Of a stretch of DNA of 37,380 nucleotides, positions 1 through 8,112 are shown piece by piece. Origin of the DNA: Archangiaceae bacterium. Its GTDB lineage: Bacteria > Myxococcota > Myxococcia > Myxococcales > Myxococcaceae. The translations under genes and the position numbers were made by a program. Where the stretch lies: NCBI GenBank assembly GCA_016879935.1, contig JAACJQ010000260.1, positions 1 through 37,380 of the forward strand, read 5' to 3'. A model generated the notes under the pieces. That model ran no database searches, was not told the origin of the DNA, and saw only the letters and a program-made list of their open reading frames with translations. The number at the start of each line of letters is the position of its first letter. Position 1 is the stretch's first letter.

Positions 1-1652
1 ACGAACTGCAGCTCGAGAACCTCTACGCCTTCGAGAAGAACCGAAAAGACGCGCGTTGGCTGATTCAGCCCATGGGCAACGGCGTCGTGAAGGAGTTCTC
101 GTTCGCCGAAGCGATGACTGAAGCGCGTCGGCTGGCGAGCTACTTCACCTCGCTCAACCTGCCGCCGAAGAGCACCATCGCGCTCTTCTCGAAGAACACG
201 GCGTGGTGGCTCATCACCGACATCGCCATCTGGATGTCGGGGCACGTCTCGGTGCCGCTGTACCCGACGCTGACGGCAGAGACGATTGGCCAGGTGCTCG
301 ACCACTCGGGCGCGAAGCTCATCGTCATCGGCAAGCTCGACGGCTTCGCTGCCATGGAGCCGGGCATTCCCGCGTCGCTGCCTCGCGTCCTGACGCCGCT
401 GGCGCCCGAGACGAAGGGTGAGAAGTGGGCCGACGTGATGGCGAAGCACCAGCCGATGACCGGGTCGCCGACCCGGCCCGCCGACGACCTCGCCACCATC
501 ATCTACACGTCGGGCACCACCGGCGTACCCAAGGGCGTGATGCACACCTTCGGCACCATGTGCGCGTCGCGCGGCTTCATGGAGCAGCTGAAAGTCACCA
601 CCGAAGACCGCATGCTCTCGTACCTGCCGCTCTCGCACGTCTTCGAGCGCACGCTCGTCGAGACCGGCACCTTCTGCATCGGCTACCAGGTCTTCTTCGC
701 CGAATCGCTCGACACCTTCGTGAAAGACCTGCAGCGCGCGCGGCCCACGCTCTTCCTCTCGGTGCCCCGGCTGTGGCTCAAGTTCCAGGCGGGCGTGTTC
801 GAGAAGATGCCGCCGAAGAAGCTCGACCGGCTGCTCTCGATTCCCATCGTGAGCGGCATCGTGAAGAAGAAGATCCTCACCGGGCTGGGGCTCGACGCCG
901 TGCGCTTCGCGGGCTCGGGCTCTGCTCCGATTCCGGGCGCGGTGCTCGAGTGGTACCGCAAGCTGGGCCTCGAGCTGCTCGAGGGCTACGGCATGACCGA
1001 GAACTTCTCGTACTCGCACATGACGAAGCCGGGGCAGGTGAAGGTCGGCACCGTCGGAACACCGCACCCGGGCGTGCTGCACAGGCTCGGCGAGGGTCAC
1101 GAGATTCTCGTGAAGAGCCCCTGCAACACCATCGGCTACTACAAGCAGCCCGAGCTCACGAAAGAGCTCTTCACCGACGATGGCTACGTGAAGACCGGCG
1201 ACCAGGGAGAAATCGACGGCTTCGGCAACCTGCGCATCACCGGCCGCGTGAAGGAGCTCTTCAAGACCTCGAAGGGCAAGTACGTCGCCCCGTCGCCCAT
1301 CGAGAACCGGCTGCTGTCACACCCCGACCTCGAGCAGGCCATGGTGGCCGGCGCGAACCAGGGCCAGCCCTTCGCGCTCGCGGTGCTCTCGCTCAAGGCC
1401 CGCAACAAGCTCACTGCCGCCGAAGGGCGTGCGCAGCTCGAGGCCGAGCTCAAGAAGCACGTCGACGAGATCAACGCGCGGCTCGATGCACACGAGCAGC
1501 TCGAGACGCTCGTGCTCGTCACCGACGACTGGACGGCCGAGAACGGGCTGCTCACTCCGACCCTCAAGCTCAAGCGCGCGGCCATCGAGAAGAAGTACGG
1601 CCCGCAGGTCGAGACCTGGTACCGCGCGAAGTCGTCGGTGCTCTGGGCCTGA
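1..1652 (+). CDS. Long-chain acyl-CoA synthetase (AMP-forming), 5'-truncated by window edge
   Basis: ATP-dependent ligase that activates a long-chain fatty acid to acyl-AMP and then acyl-CoA. The open frame runs from base 3 (E-L-Q-L-E-N-L-Y) without an upstream start, so the N-terminus lies outside the window; the ATG at 72 is internal, because the preceding residues (A-R-W-L-I-Q-P) continue a typical N-terminal domain. Visible motifs, from the ATG at 72: AMP-binding P-loop YTSGTTGVPKG near residue 145, the GYGMTE signature near 310, and the hinge/C-terminal segment KTGDQGEID...GRVKELFKTSKGKYV near 375-405, typical of the FadD15/FAA-type ligases that act on long chains. The stop lies 3 bp from the stop of the convergent minus-strand gene. 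Substrate chain length is inferred from family only. Confidence 0.93.
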   Translation, partial: ELQLENLYAFEKNRKDARWLIQPMGNGVVKEFSFAEAMTEARRLASYFTSLNLPPKSTIALFSKNTAWWLITDIAIWMSGHVSVPLYPTLTAETIGQVLDHSGAKLIVIGKLDGFAAMEPGIPASLPRVLTPLAPETKGEKWADVMAKHQPMTGSPTRPADDLATIIYTSGTTGVPKGVMHTFGTMCASRGFMEQLKVTTEDRMLSYLPLSHVFERTLVETGTFCIGYQVFFAESLDTFVKDLQRARPTLFLSVPRLWLKFQAGVFEKMPPKKLDRLLSIPIVSGIVKKKILTGLGLDAVRFAGSGSAPIPGAVLEWYRKLGLELLEGYGMTENFSYSHMTKPGQVKVGTVGTPHPGVLHRLGEGHEILVKSPCNTIGYYKQPELTKELFTDDGYVKTGDQGEIDGFGNLRITGRVKELFKTSKGKYVAPSPIENRLLSHPDLEQAMVAGANQGQPFALAVLSLKARNKLTAAEGRAQLEAELKKHVDEINARLDAHEQLETLVLVTDDWTAENGLLTPTLKLKRAAIEKKYGPQVETWYRAKSSVLWA

Positions 1653-1655
1653 CGC

Positions 1656-2408
1656 CTACTTGCAGCACCACGCGCCATAGGTTGCCGCGAACGAAGCAGA
1701 GATCTCGTTCACGCCCGGCGAACCACAGCCGGGAACTCCGGCGGTCTGCATCGGGTAGCCGACGAAGCCCGTCGCCGAATCGACGCGGTCGGCCAGCCAG
1801 CCGAAGGCGCAGTTCTCGAGGCCAGCGATCTGCGCGGCGCTGAGCTCGGCGCGGGTGCACAGGCGCGCGCGGTCGGCGAGGCAGGCGGTCGCCGCTGCGC
1901 GCACGTTGTAGATGTACGCGGGGCCCGACGAGGGCCGGTAGAAGATGCACTGGCCGCGCGTCGCGCGAACACCAGTGGCCGGGCACGCGAAGTCGGGGCC
2001 CATGTCGGCGTCGCCCAGCGTTCCGTCGGCGACGTCGGCGGCGGTGACGCTGTTGTCGGCGATCTTCGTCGAGGTGATGGCGTTGTCGGCCAGCTTCCCG
2101 CCGGTCACGGTGAGGTTCTCGAGCTGGGCGCCCGCGAGCGGCGTGGTGAAGGTGACGACCGACGTGCCCGCCGTGCCGACCTTCTGCTCGAGCCACGTCT
2201 TGAGCTGGTCGAAGTTCTGGTTCACCTCGCTCGCTTTCGCGGGCGTGTCGGGGCTGAAGACGACCAGCTGGCCCCACGCCGTTCCCGCGACGAGCACCAG
2301 CGCCACGACGAGGCCGGCGTTTCGGTGGCTTCGCCGCCGCTCCAGCTCGGCAAGGCGAACGCGCAGCGCCTCGAGCTCTTCACGCAACGACTGCTCGGTC
2401 TGGTTCAC
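1656..2408 (-). CDS. Membrane-anchored protein with coiled coil and C-terminal Link-like (Xlink) cysteine-rich domain
   Basis: Predicted 250-residue protein. GTG start chosen because GAAGGAG lies six bases upstream. Residues 1-28 are a charged coiled coil, 30-46 a hydrophobic anchor, and 47-75 contain SPDTPAKASEVNQNFDQLK, a short helical motif common in exported proteins. Residues 95-138 hold degenerate repeats (KLADNAITSTKIADNSVTAADVADG). Residues 141-249 have seven cysteines and the run ATACLADRARLCTRAEL ... ENCAFGWLADR ... YPMQTAGVPGCG, which resembles the Link (hyaluronan-binding, C-type-lectin-like) fold: a helix with Cys, then C-x-x-GWLAD, then YP and CG. That assignment is my pattern recognition, not a search. 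It lies downstream of the 2462-2821 gene on the same strand and may share its transcript. Function unknown; likely surface or periplasmic. Confidence 0.75.
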   Translation of the reverse strand: MNQTEQSLREELEALRVRLAELERRRSHRNAGLVVALVLVAGTAWGQLVVFSPDTPAKASEVNQNFDQLKTWLEQKVGTAGTSVVTFTTPLAGAQLENLTVTGGKLADNAITSTKIADNSVTAADVADGTLGDADMGPDFACPATGVRATRGQCIFYRPSSGPAYIYNVRAAATACLADRARLCTRAELSAAQIAGLENCAFGWLADRVDSATGFVGYPMQTAGVPGCGSPGVNEISASFAATYGAWCCK

Positions 2409-2421
2409 GGAGGGCTCCTTC

Positions 2422-2439
2422 GGTGAGCGCTGCCTCACC
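2422..2439. other. Small hairpin between two minus-strand genes
   Basis: GGTGAG-CGCTGC-CTCACC gives a perfect 6-bp stem with a 6-base loop in the 53-bp gap between the 2462-2821 gene and the next minus gene, ending 13 bp before its GTG. No T-tract follows, so it is a poor terminator; it could affect mRNA processing or translation of the downstream gene. Could be chance. Confidence 0.3.
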
Positions 2440-2461
2440 AGTGGCGGGAGCCTCCGAAACG

Positions 2462-2821
2462 TTACGCAGCGCGATCGGCCTGGGCGAGCACCTCGAAGAC
2501 CCGACCCAGCTGCTGCTTGTGGTGCTCGATGATGTCGTGCGGCGTGCCCATGGCTGCGGCCTTGTTGGCGAGGTCCATCACCGCCGCCATCAAGGTCTCT
2601 TTGGTCGGGTTCTCGAAGTCGCCCTTCGTCGAACGAAAGGCGAGGCGAACCGCGCCTTCGACGGTGCGCTGCAGCTGCTCGGGTGACGAGCTGGAGCCGA
2701 GCTTCGTGGCGGCCCGCTTGAACGTCTCGACCTGTGCGTTGAAGAAGCACTGCACCACCAGGTCGCGTGCGCGCCGTGGCGTCAGGTCGACCAGCTCTTC
2801 TTCGGTGAATGTCTGAAGCAT
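2462..2821 (-). CDS. Small conserved-looking cytosolic protein, unknown function
   Basis: 119 residues, start fixed by a strong GAGGAGGT Shine-Dalgarno five to six bases before the ATG; the longer frame to 2980 has no such signal. No signal peptide or membrane segment. The sequence is helical and acidic at the N-terminus (MLQTFTEEELVDLTPRRARD), with a central SSSSPEQLQRTVEGAVR segment and an ENPTKETLMAAVMDLANKAA helix; no catalytic motif is evident. It is the first gene of a likely two-gene minus-strand unit and is divergent from the sensor kinase at 2995, sharing a 173-bp promoter region with it. I do not recognise the family. Confidence 0.8.
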   Translation of the reverse strand: MLQTFTEEELVDLTPRRARDLVVQCFFNAQVETFKRAATKLGSSSSPEQLQRTVEGAVRLAFRSTKGDFENPTKETLMAAVMDLANKAAAMGTPHDIIEHHKQQLGRVFEVLAQADRAA

Positions 2822-2994
2822 CGACACCTCCTCGTTCAAAGGTGCTGCGTGAACCCTCGTCGCGCCACTGTGTCTGCTGCCGCCGTCTCCTGCCGGAGGT
2901 GCCATCGACCTCCACTTCGCCGTTGACCCACCAGCCCGTGAGAAGATCCCGCGAGCTGCGCTGGCCACCGTCTTGCTCACACTCCCCTTGCGCG

Positions 2995-4353
2995 ATGCGT
3001 GCCCTGCTCGACGAGCTCGAAGCCCTGCTGCGTGAGACGCCCTCCGCGCCGGCGTTGGCGCTGTTCGACCGCCTACGGGAGTCGTGCGCTCGAACCGAGG
3101 CGCACCTCATCGAGGCGGGCAACCAGCTGCTCGAGCGCGACGCCATGCAGCTGGTCGAGGCGGCCACCCGCGACCTGGTGCAGAGCGAGCGTGACGCCTT
3201 CTTCAAAACGTCGTGCGACCTGCTCTGCGTGCTCGACGACCGGCTCTGCTTCACGCAGGCGAACCCCAGCTGGCAGACCACCCTGGGCCATGACCCGTCG
3301 AGACTGCTCGGCACCACGTTGGTGAAGCTCATTCACCCCGACGACCTCGAGCGTTCGCACGAGATGGCTGCGCGCGTGATGGCCGAGCTGCGGGTGTCGG
3401 AGTTCGAGCTGCGGGTCGCGGCGAGCGGCGGTGACTGGCGGTGGATCTCGTGGACCGCCACCTGGGACCCCGAGCGTCAGCGCTACTTCGGTATCGGTCG
3501 TGACGTCACCGAGCAGCGCGCGCTCGCGAAGGAGGTCGCTCAGGCGCAGAAGCTCGAGGCCATCGGGCAGCTCGCCGCGGGCGTCGCGCACGAGATCAAC
3601 ACTCCCGTGCAGTTCGTCGGCGACAACCTGGTCTTCATCACCGACGCGTGGCGCGACACCATGGGTTACCTCGACGCGCTGGAGACGGCGCTGGGCTCGG
3701 AGCAGCGGGAGGCGCTCCAGCTGCGCGCCCAGGCCATCGACCTCGACTACCTCAAGCGTGAGGTGCCCACCTCGCTCTCCGACGGGCACGACGGTCTGCA
3801 GCGCGTGGCCGAGCTGGTGCGGGCCCTCAAGGAGTTCTCACACCAGGACGGTGGCTCGCTCGAGCCGGCCGACGTGAACGCCATCATTCAGCGAAGCGCG
3901 GTGCTCTCGCGCGGAGAGCTCAAGCACCTCGCCGAGCTCGAGCTGCGCCTCGAAGACGTGCCGAGAGTGCCGTGTCTGCCGAACGCGCTGGGTCAGGTGA
4001 TGCTGAACCTGCTGGTGAACGCCGCGCACGCCATCGAGGAGCGCAGCGCCCGTCAACGCGACTGCCCCCGCCGCATCGTCGTGCAGACCCGCGTCGTCGG
4101 CAGCGACCTGGCCATCTCCGTGAGCGACACGGGCCAGGGCATTCCTCCCGCCGTGCAGGAGCGCATCTTCGAGCCGTTCTTCACGACGAAGCCCATGGGC
4201 AAGGGCACGGGGCAGGGGTTGAGCCTGGTGCGCGCGGTCATCACCCAGCGTCACAAGGGCCGTATCTCGGTCGAGAGCACCGTGGGGCAGGGCACGACCT
4301 TCACCCTCTTCATTCCGCTGCTTGCCACGCCGGGCCTCAGCGAAGCCGCCTGA
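2995..4353 (+). CDS. PAS-domain sensor histidine kinase (soluble)
   Basis: 452-residue cytoplasmic two-component kinase. Residues 1-60 are helical; a PAS domain spans about 63-172 (CVLDDRLCFTQANPSWQ, HPDDLER, then GIGRDVTEQR). The dimerisation/phosphoacceptor box is GQLAAGVAHEINTPVQ with His199. The ATPase domain shows the N-box LLVNAAHAI (~340), DTGQGIP (~388), FEPFFTTK (~392-399) and GTGQGLSL (~404). There is no transmembrane segment and no receiver, so it must act on an unlinked response regulator; none is adjacent. The INTP variant of the H-box is common in this kinase class. The start is the least certain part: the ATG at 2995 has no clear Shine-Dalgarno, but the frame upstream is low-quality sequence. 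The last codons overlap a degenerate repeat unit of the downstream array. Confidence 0.9.
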   Translation: MRALLDELEALLRETPSAPALALFDRLRESCARTEAHLIEAGNQLLERDAMQLVEAATRDLVQSERDAFFKTSCDLLCVLDDRLCFTQANPSWQTTLGHDPSRLLGTTLVKLIHPDDLERSHEMAARVMAELRVSEFELRVAASGGDWRWISWTATWDPERQRYFGIGRDVTEQRALAKEVAQAQKLEAIGQLAAGVAHEINTPVQFVGDNLVFITDAWRDTMGYLDALETALGSEQREALQLRAQAIDLDYLKREVPTSLSDGHDGLQRVAELVRALKEFSHQDGGSLEPADVNAIIQRSAVLSRGELKHLAELELRLEDVPRVPCLPNALGQVMLNLLVNAAHAIEERSARQRDCPRRIVVQTRVVGSDLAISVSDTGQGIPPAVQERIFEPFFTTKPMGKGTGQGLSLVRAVITQRHKGRISVESTVGQGTTFTLFIPLLATPGLSEAA

Positions 4354-4380
4354 AGCGCCTGCGACGTATGCCCGGTGCGG

Positions 4381-5026
4381 CCCGTGCCTCGAGACCTGCG
4401 AGGTGTCGGGTCTTGTCTCGAACTCGCGCCTTCGCGACCCCGCCTGAGCCCGACGCACGCTGAGGGCGAAGTGGCGGCCCGTGCCTCGAGACCGGCGAGG
4501 TGTCGGGGTCTTGTCTCGAACTCGCGCCTTCGCGACCCCGCCTGAGCCGACGCACGCTGAGGGCGAAGTGGCGGACGGTGCCTGGAGACCGGCGAGGTGT
4601 CGGGGTCTTGTCTCGAACTCGCGCCTTCGCGACACCGCCTGAGCCCGACGCACGCTGAGGGCGAAGTGGCGGCCCGTGCCTCGAGACCGTTGAGGTGTCG
4701 GGTCTTTCTCGAACTTGCGCCTTCGCGACACCGCCTGCGCCGACGCACGCTGAGGGCGAAGTGGCGGACCGTGCGTCGAGACCGGCGCTTGTCTCGAACT
4801 CGCGCCTTCGGGACCGTGCCTCGAGACCGGCGAGGTGTCGGGTCTTGTCTCGAACTCGCGCCTTCTCGACACCGCCTGAGCCCGACGCACGCTGAGGGCG
4901 AAGTGGCGGCCCGTGCCTCGAGACCGGCGAGGTGTCGGGTCCTGGCTCGACCGTGCGGGTCGCCACACCGCCGTCCAGCGAAGCCGCTCGAGCGCTCGCT
5001 GCGACGCACGCCGAGGGCGAAGAAGC
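4381..5026. repeat. Tandem array of ~97-bp repeats, about seven units
   Basis: Unit starts read near 4381, 4478, 4575, 4673, 4768, 4813 and 4910, giving lengths 97, 97, 98, 95, 45, 97 and ~117 bp. The unit begins CCCGTGCCTCGAGACCGGCG, passes through TCTCGAACTCGCGCCTTCGC and ends ACGCTGAGGGCGAAGTGGCGG. The fifth copy is internally deleted to 45 bp and the seventh is degenerate with an insertion. Each unit carries TCGAGAC ... GTCTCGA (7-bp inverted repeat) and CTTCGC ... GCGAAG. Because 97 is not a multiple of three, the open frames crossing the array change frame from copy to copy and are not genes. A further degenerate copy seems to extend left into the end of the kinase gene (~4322-4380). 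It fills the whole 740-bp gap between the kinase and the metalloprotease. Confidence 0.9.
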
Positions 5027-5093
5027 CGGGATCGGACGCTCGAAGTCGCGACGCCGCCGGGCCGACTCCTGAACGCGACTCCGTCACGCCCGC

Positions 5094-6356
5094 TCAGCGA
5101 CGTCGAGTCATCAGCCACACCGCGAGCACGAGCATCGACGAGAGCTCGACGTGCGAGCAGCCGCAGCCCGTCTGCCGAAGCTGCTGCGGCCCGAGCAGCT
5201 CTGGCGCCGCGCCCGTGCCCCCACCTTGTGGCGCAGGAACGCCGGCGTCTTCCTCCACCCCCGCGTCGATGATGCCTGCGTCGACGGCGACGCCTGCATC
5301 GGGCTCGGGGGCTCCTGCGTCGGGTTGGGGAACGATGCAGCCCTGGCCCATCGCACGCGTATCGACGAAGCCGTGCTGATCGGTCGCCGCGGTGAACCAG
5401 GACTCGAAGCGGCGGCGCCAGGTGTCGACCTGGAGCAACGCCTCGGGCGTCGGCTGACCGCGGGTGACGTAGACGAAGCCCGTACGGAAGCACCGCTGCG
5501 TCGCGGGGAAGGCGGGGCTGCGCGCGCCCATCTGTCGAATCACGTCGGTGACGCTGACGCGGCGCTCACTGCCCATGATGGTGACGGGCGCCGCCGTCGG
5601 AGCCAACGGCCCGAGCGGGTCGTTCGAGCCCTGACCCCACACGAGCAACAGCGGCTGCACGTCGCCGGGCGGAATGAGCCCCATGAAGTACTGGTCCATC
5701 GAGTTGTACTTGCGCGCGCAGCCCTTCACTCGAAACACGTCGCCGCCGAGCGGGTCGATGCAGCTGCCGAACATCACCGAGCGGGAGTCGACGCGCACCT
5801 GGTAGTGCCGGTCGCCGCTGCGCAGGTCTTCCTGCTTGCCGAAGCCGGTGTCGTAGTCGGCGCCCACGAGCCAGAGATGGCCGAGCTCGTGACCAAGCAC
5901 CTCGAGGCCCGTCATGCCGAGGTTGCCCGAGCCGAGATCTCCCGCGAGCGCGTCGGGGTCGGCCGGCAATCGTCGCGCCGAGCCCATGAAGATGCAGCCC
6001 TTCAACTTCGCGCGACTCCCGAATGGAGCGCCGTCGTTGAGCAGCGGGTTCTGCCCGATGTTCTGCGCCGTGACGCGAGCCTGCTGAAAGAGCGGAACGT
6101 TCGACGGGCCGTTCACCTGCTCTGAGAGGAAGACGACGAGAAAGTCGTACTCGTCGGCGAGTGCCCCAAGGGCCGCGCGCGAGGCGTCCTGACAGGCGAG
6201 ACCTTGCGCAGGCGTCAGCCCCGGAAGCCCGAAGCCCATCACGCGCTGGTGGATGCTGCCCGTCGCGTCGGGCACCACGATGACGTCTCCCACCGTCGTC
6301 ACCTGCGCGTGCGCCAACGAGCTCAACAAGACGAGGAGGGCGAGGGGTCTGGTCAT
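5094..6356 (-). CDS. Secreted zinc metalloprotease-like protein with MYXO-CTERM-type tail
   Basis: 420 residues. Signal peptide at 1-17 (LALLVLLSSLAHA). HELGHLW at 156-162 fits the HExxH zinc motif, with Asp/His-rich sequence following (GADYDTGFG, GDRHYQV). Cys121, Cys199 and Cys213 suggest disulphides. A PDAG/DAG-rich linker occupies about 345-375. The C-terminus reads QTGCGCS, then a hydrophobic helix (SSMLVLAVWLM) and RRR, the three-part pattern of MYXO-CTERM, a myxobacterial sorting signal for envelope anchoring and processing at the Cys. Start supported by GGAG six bases upstream. The third zinc ligand is not assigned. Peptidase activity is inferred from HExxH only; substrate unknown. 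It is divergent from nothing; the 97-bp array lies just beyond its 3' end. Confidence 0.88.
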   Translation of the reverse strand: MTRPLALLVLLSSLAHAQVTTVGDVIVVPDATGSIHQRVMGFGLPGLTPAQGLACQDASRAALGALADEYDFLVVFLSEQVNGPSNVPLFQQARVTAQNIGQNPLLNDGAPFGSRAKLKGCIFMGSARRLPADPDALAGDLGSGNLGMTGLEVLGHELGHLWLVGADYDTGFGKQEDLRSGDRHYQVRVDSRSVMFGSCIDPLGGDVFRVKGCARKYNSMDQYFMGLIPPGDVQPLLLVWGQGSNDPLGPLAPTAAPVTIMGSERRVSVTDVIRQMGARSPAFPATQRCFRTGFVYVTRGQPTPEALLQVDTWRRRFESWFTAATDQHGFVDTRAMGQGCIVPQPDAGAPEPDAGVAVDAGIIDAGVEEDAGVPAPQGGGTGAAPELLGPQQLRQTGCGCSHVELSSMLVLAVWLMTRRR

Positions 6357-6451
6357 GGCGGCTCCGGCAGCGCCTCAAAACAAACCAGATGGAATGGAAC
6401 AACCCGTCGGGTCCCGGCGGTGTCACCCGCGGGTGTCACGTGGAGCTGCGG

Positions 6452-7072
6452 TCACCCGACGGCGTGGTTGTTTGCGGCGCACGACTGCGCACGCTCGATG
6501 GCCTTCTCGATCGGCTTCCAGTCGGCCTTCGGCTGCCACCGCTTGAGACACGACAGCAGCCGGTTCATGTGCCCGACGCGCCGGCCCGAATACATCGGGT
6601 GCTCGGAGGGGCAGGGGCCTTCGATCTTCATCGCCAGCACCGACTCCCGGTAGAGCGTAGCCGCTTCGTCGACGCGCCCTGCCTGCGCGAGGGCATAGCC
6701 ACGCAGACCGGGCGAGAGCGCGTTGCCGTACTCTTTGAACAGGGCCGCGATGACCTTCGCCTCTGCCGGCTCGGCCGGAGCGCAGTCACCCAGCCCACTC
6801 TCGGCTGCCATCAACGGGCCGTTCTCGCCCCACGGGCCGAGCTCGGTCTTCGCGCTGCCGATGGGCGCGAGCAGCTCGGTCTCGTGCAGCACCTCGGCAT
6901 ACCAGCGCACGCCCGAGATGGTCGTCGGGTCGGCCTTCGCCTTCTTGAGCGCGGCCAGAACGTCGGCAACCTGTCGCCGCTCCATGGCTGGGGGAGGTTC
7001 GGCACGGCTCGAGCGCACCAGCACCAGCAGCGAGAACACCGCGACGAGACCGGCGACGAGCGAGGCGCGCAT
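6452..7072 (-). CDS. Secreted helical protein, unknown function
   Basis: 206 residues with a signal peptide at 1-24 (LVAGLVAVFSLLVLVRSSRA) and a mature part made mostly of helices. The segment GLRGYALAQAGRVDEAATLYRES near 122-144 reads like a single TPR-type helix pair. Two cysteines at about 97 and 154 may be bonded. No enzyme motif is visible. The ATG has no Shine-Dalgarno, but TAGGCT sits 7 nt upstream, which fits a leaderless transcript. It is co-oriented with the metalloprotease gene (95-bp gap) and divergent from the PhzF-like gene. Confidence 0.78.
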   Translation of the reverse strand: MRASLVAGLVAVFSLLVLVRSSRAEPPPAMERRQVADVLAALKKAKADPTTISGVRWYAEVLHETELLAPIGSAKTELGPWGENGPLMAAESGLGDCAPAEPAEAKVIAALFKEYGNALSPGLRGYALAQAGRVDEAATLYRESVLAMKIEGPCPSEHPMYSGRRVGHMNRLLSCLKRWQPKADWKPIEKAIERAQSCAANNHAVG

Positions 7073-7079
7073 GACGCCG

Positions 7080-7085
7080 AGCCTA
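7080..7085 (-). promoter_or_regulatory. Candidate -10 element (TAGGCT) for the 6452-7072 gene, leaderless type
   Basis: TAGGCT on the minus strand ends 7 nt before the ATG at 7072. A weak TTCACC lies 19 bp further upstream. The same TAGGCT hexamer occurs 8 nt before the ATG at 23662. Transcription would begin at or next to the start codon. Confidence 0.4.
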
Positions 7086-7141
7086 CTTCGCTGGCCTGGT
7101 GGACGGTGAACGCTGGCCCGACGTCGCGCAGAACTTGTCGC

Positions 7142-7190
7142 GCATGGACCAGCTGAATTGTCGAAACTGGAGCTTTCCGCTGGTCCATGC
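7142..7190. promoter_or_regulatory. 12-bp perfect inverted repeat, candidate operator between divergent genes
   Basis: GCATGGACCAGC (7142-7153) and GCTGGTCCATGC (7179-7190) are exact reverse complements separated by 25 bp. The site lies between the start of the 6452-7072 gene and the chosen start of the PhzF-like gene at 7210. It may bind a dimeric regulator, or form an RNA stem in the leader of the downstream gene. Its position argues against the longer PhzF frame starting at 7099. Confidence 0.5.
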
Positions 7191-7209
7191 TCTTGGCACC
7201 GTCGACGGC

Positions 7210-7983
7210 ATGAACGTCTCTCTCTTCTCCGTCTTCGGTGGCGAGGGCGCCGCCGGAAGCGCCACCGGCGTCGTCGTGCTCGCAGACCAACCTGACCCGG
7301 GCGCTGCCCAGGCGTTCGCCACCAGGCTCGGCGTCTCAGACACGGTGTTCCTCTGGCCGCACGGGCGTCGTTGGAACGCCCGGTTCTTCTCCACGCTCGA
7401 AGAGCTCGCGGTCTGTTACCAGGCGCTGCTCGCGGCTGCGGAGGTGATCGGGGCTCCTCGAAGCGAGTTCATCTGCGGTCATGACGGGTCGGCCCGCCGG
7501 CGCGTCCTGCTCGTCGCCCGCGAGGCGCACCGTTGGTGGGTTCGTACGCCCGCCTCAGCCGTGGAGCGGCGCGGGTCAGTGCTCACGCCGTTCGGGCTCG
7601 GCGAGGTCATCGACACCGGGCGGGCTCGTGTCTACCTGCGAGTCGAGTCGGTTGGTTTCGAGACGCTCCAGTGGTCTGCAACGGAAGCGCTCGAGTGGCT
7701 GCGGGCGCATTCGCTGAGTGGCCTGTGCCTCGTCGATGCAGCCACGCCGACTCGTCCTCGACTCCGCGTGTTCACCACTTCACTCGGAGGCGCTGAAGAC
7801 GTCGCCACGGGCGGTGCGGTGGTGGCGCTCCCCGACTTCCTCGGCGTCTCGACGCGGCTCCAGGTCGAGCAGGGGCTCGGCGCGCCTTCACGCCGCGGCA
7901 GGCTCGTCGTTCAGGGCAGTGGGCCGATGCGGTCGGTCAGCGGTGACGTGCTGCCGATGCTGGAAGAATGCTCTTCGGCTTGA
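7210..7983 (+). CDS. Divergent PhzF-family protein (isomerase-like)
   Basis: 257 residues. The N-terminus FSVFGGEGAAGSATGVVVL and RLGVSDTVFLWP correspond to the PhzF signatures for FGGNPAAVVL and nLSETaFV, and GGAEDVATGGAVVALPDFL with QGLGAPSRRGRLVV matches the second half (EDPATGsA ... QG...GR). PhzF proteins are diaminopimelate-epimerase folds; PhzF itself isomerises dihydro-hydroxyanthranilate in phenazine synthesis, but most family members have unknown substrates, and no phenazine genes are present here. Start at 7210 chosen because family proteins begin just before this motif and the 12-bp inverted repeat lies upstream; a frame also runs from 7099. Oddity: the catalytic Glu of SET is Asp44 here, and the NP of the GGNP motif is absent, so activity is uncertain. 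Confidence 0.8.
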   Translation: MNVSLFSVFGGEGAAGSATGVVVLADQPDPGAAQAFATRLGVSDTVFLWPHGRRWNARFFSTLEELAVCYQALLAAAEVIGAPRSEFICGHDGSARRRVLLVAREAHRWWVRTPASAVERRGSVLTPFGLGEVIDTGRARVYLRVESVGFETLQWSATEALEWLRAHSLSGLCLVDAATPTRPRLRVFTTSLGGAEDVATGGAVVALPDFLGVSTRLQVEQGLGAPSRRGRLVVQGSGPMRSVSGDVLPMLEECSSA

Positions 7984-8112
7984 TGCGGTCGAACACAACG
8001 CCGCTTCGACGGCCGCGCCTCCACCACGCGAGCCAGCATGAGCGTCTTCGTCTCGAGTCGAGTGAAAGCCGCTCCACGCTGCCGCGACGCTTCGTACGGC
8101 GGCGTTCATGTT

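Noticed and set aside
4337-5493. Long arginine/serine-rich open frames on the minus strand across the 97-bp repeats
   Set aside because: The repeat length is not a multiple of three, so the frame shifts between copies; no start signals; composition matches a shadow frame.
7099-7209. Upstream extension of the PhzF-like protein
   Set aside because: The added residues match no family sequence and overlap the 12-bp inverted repeat; kept only as an alternative.
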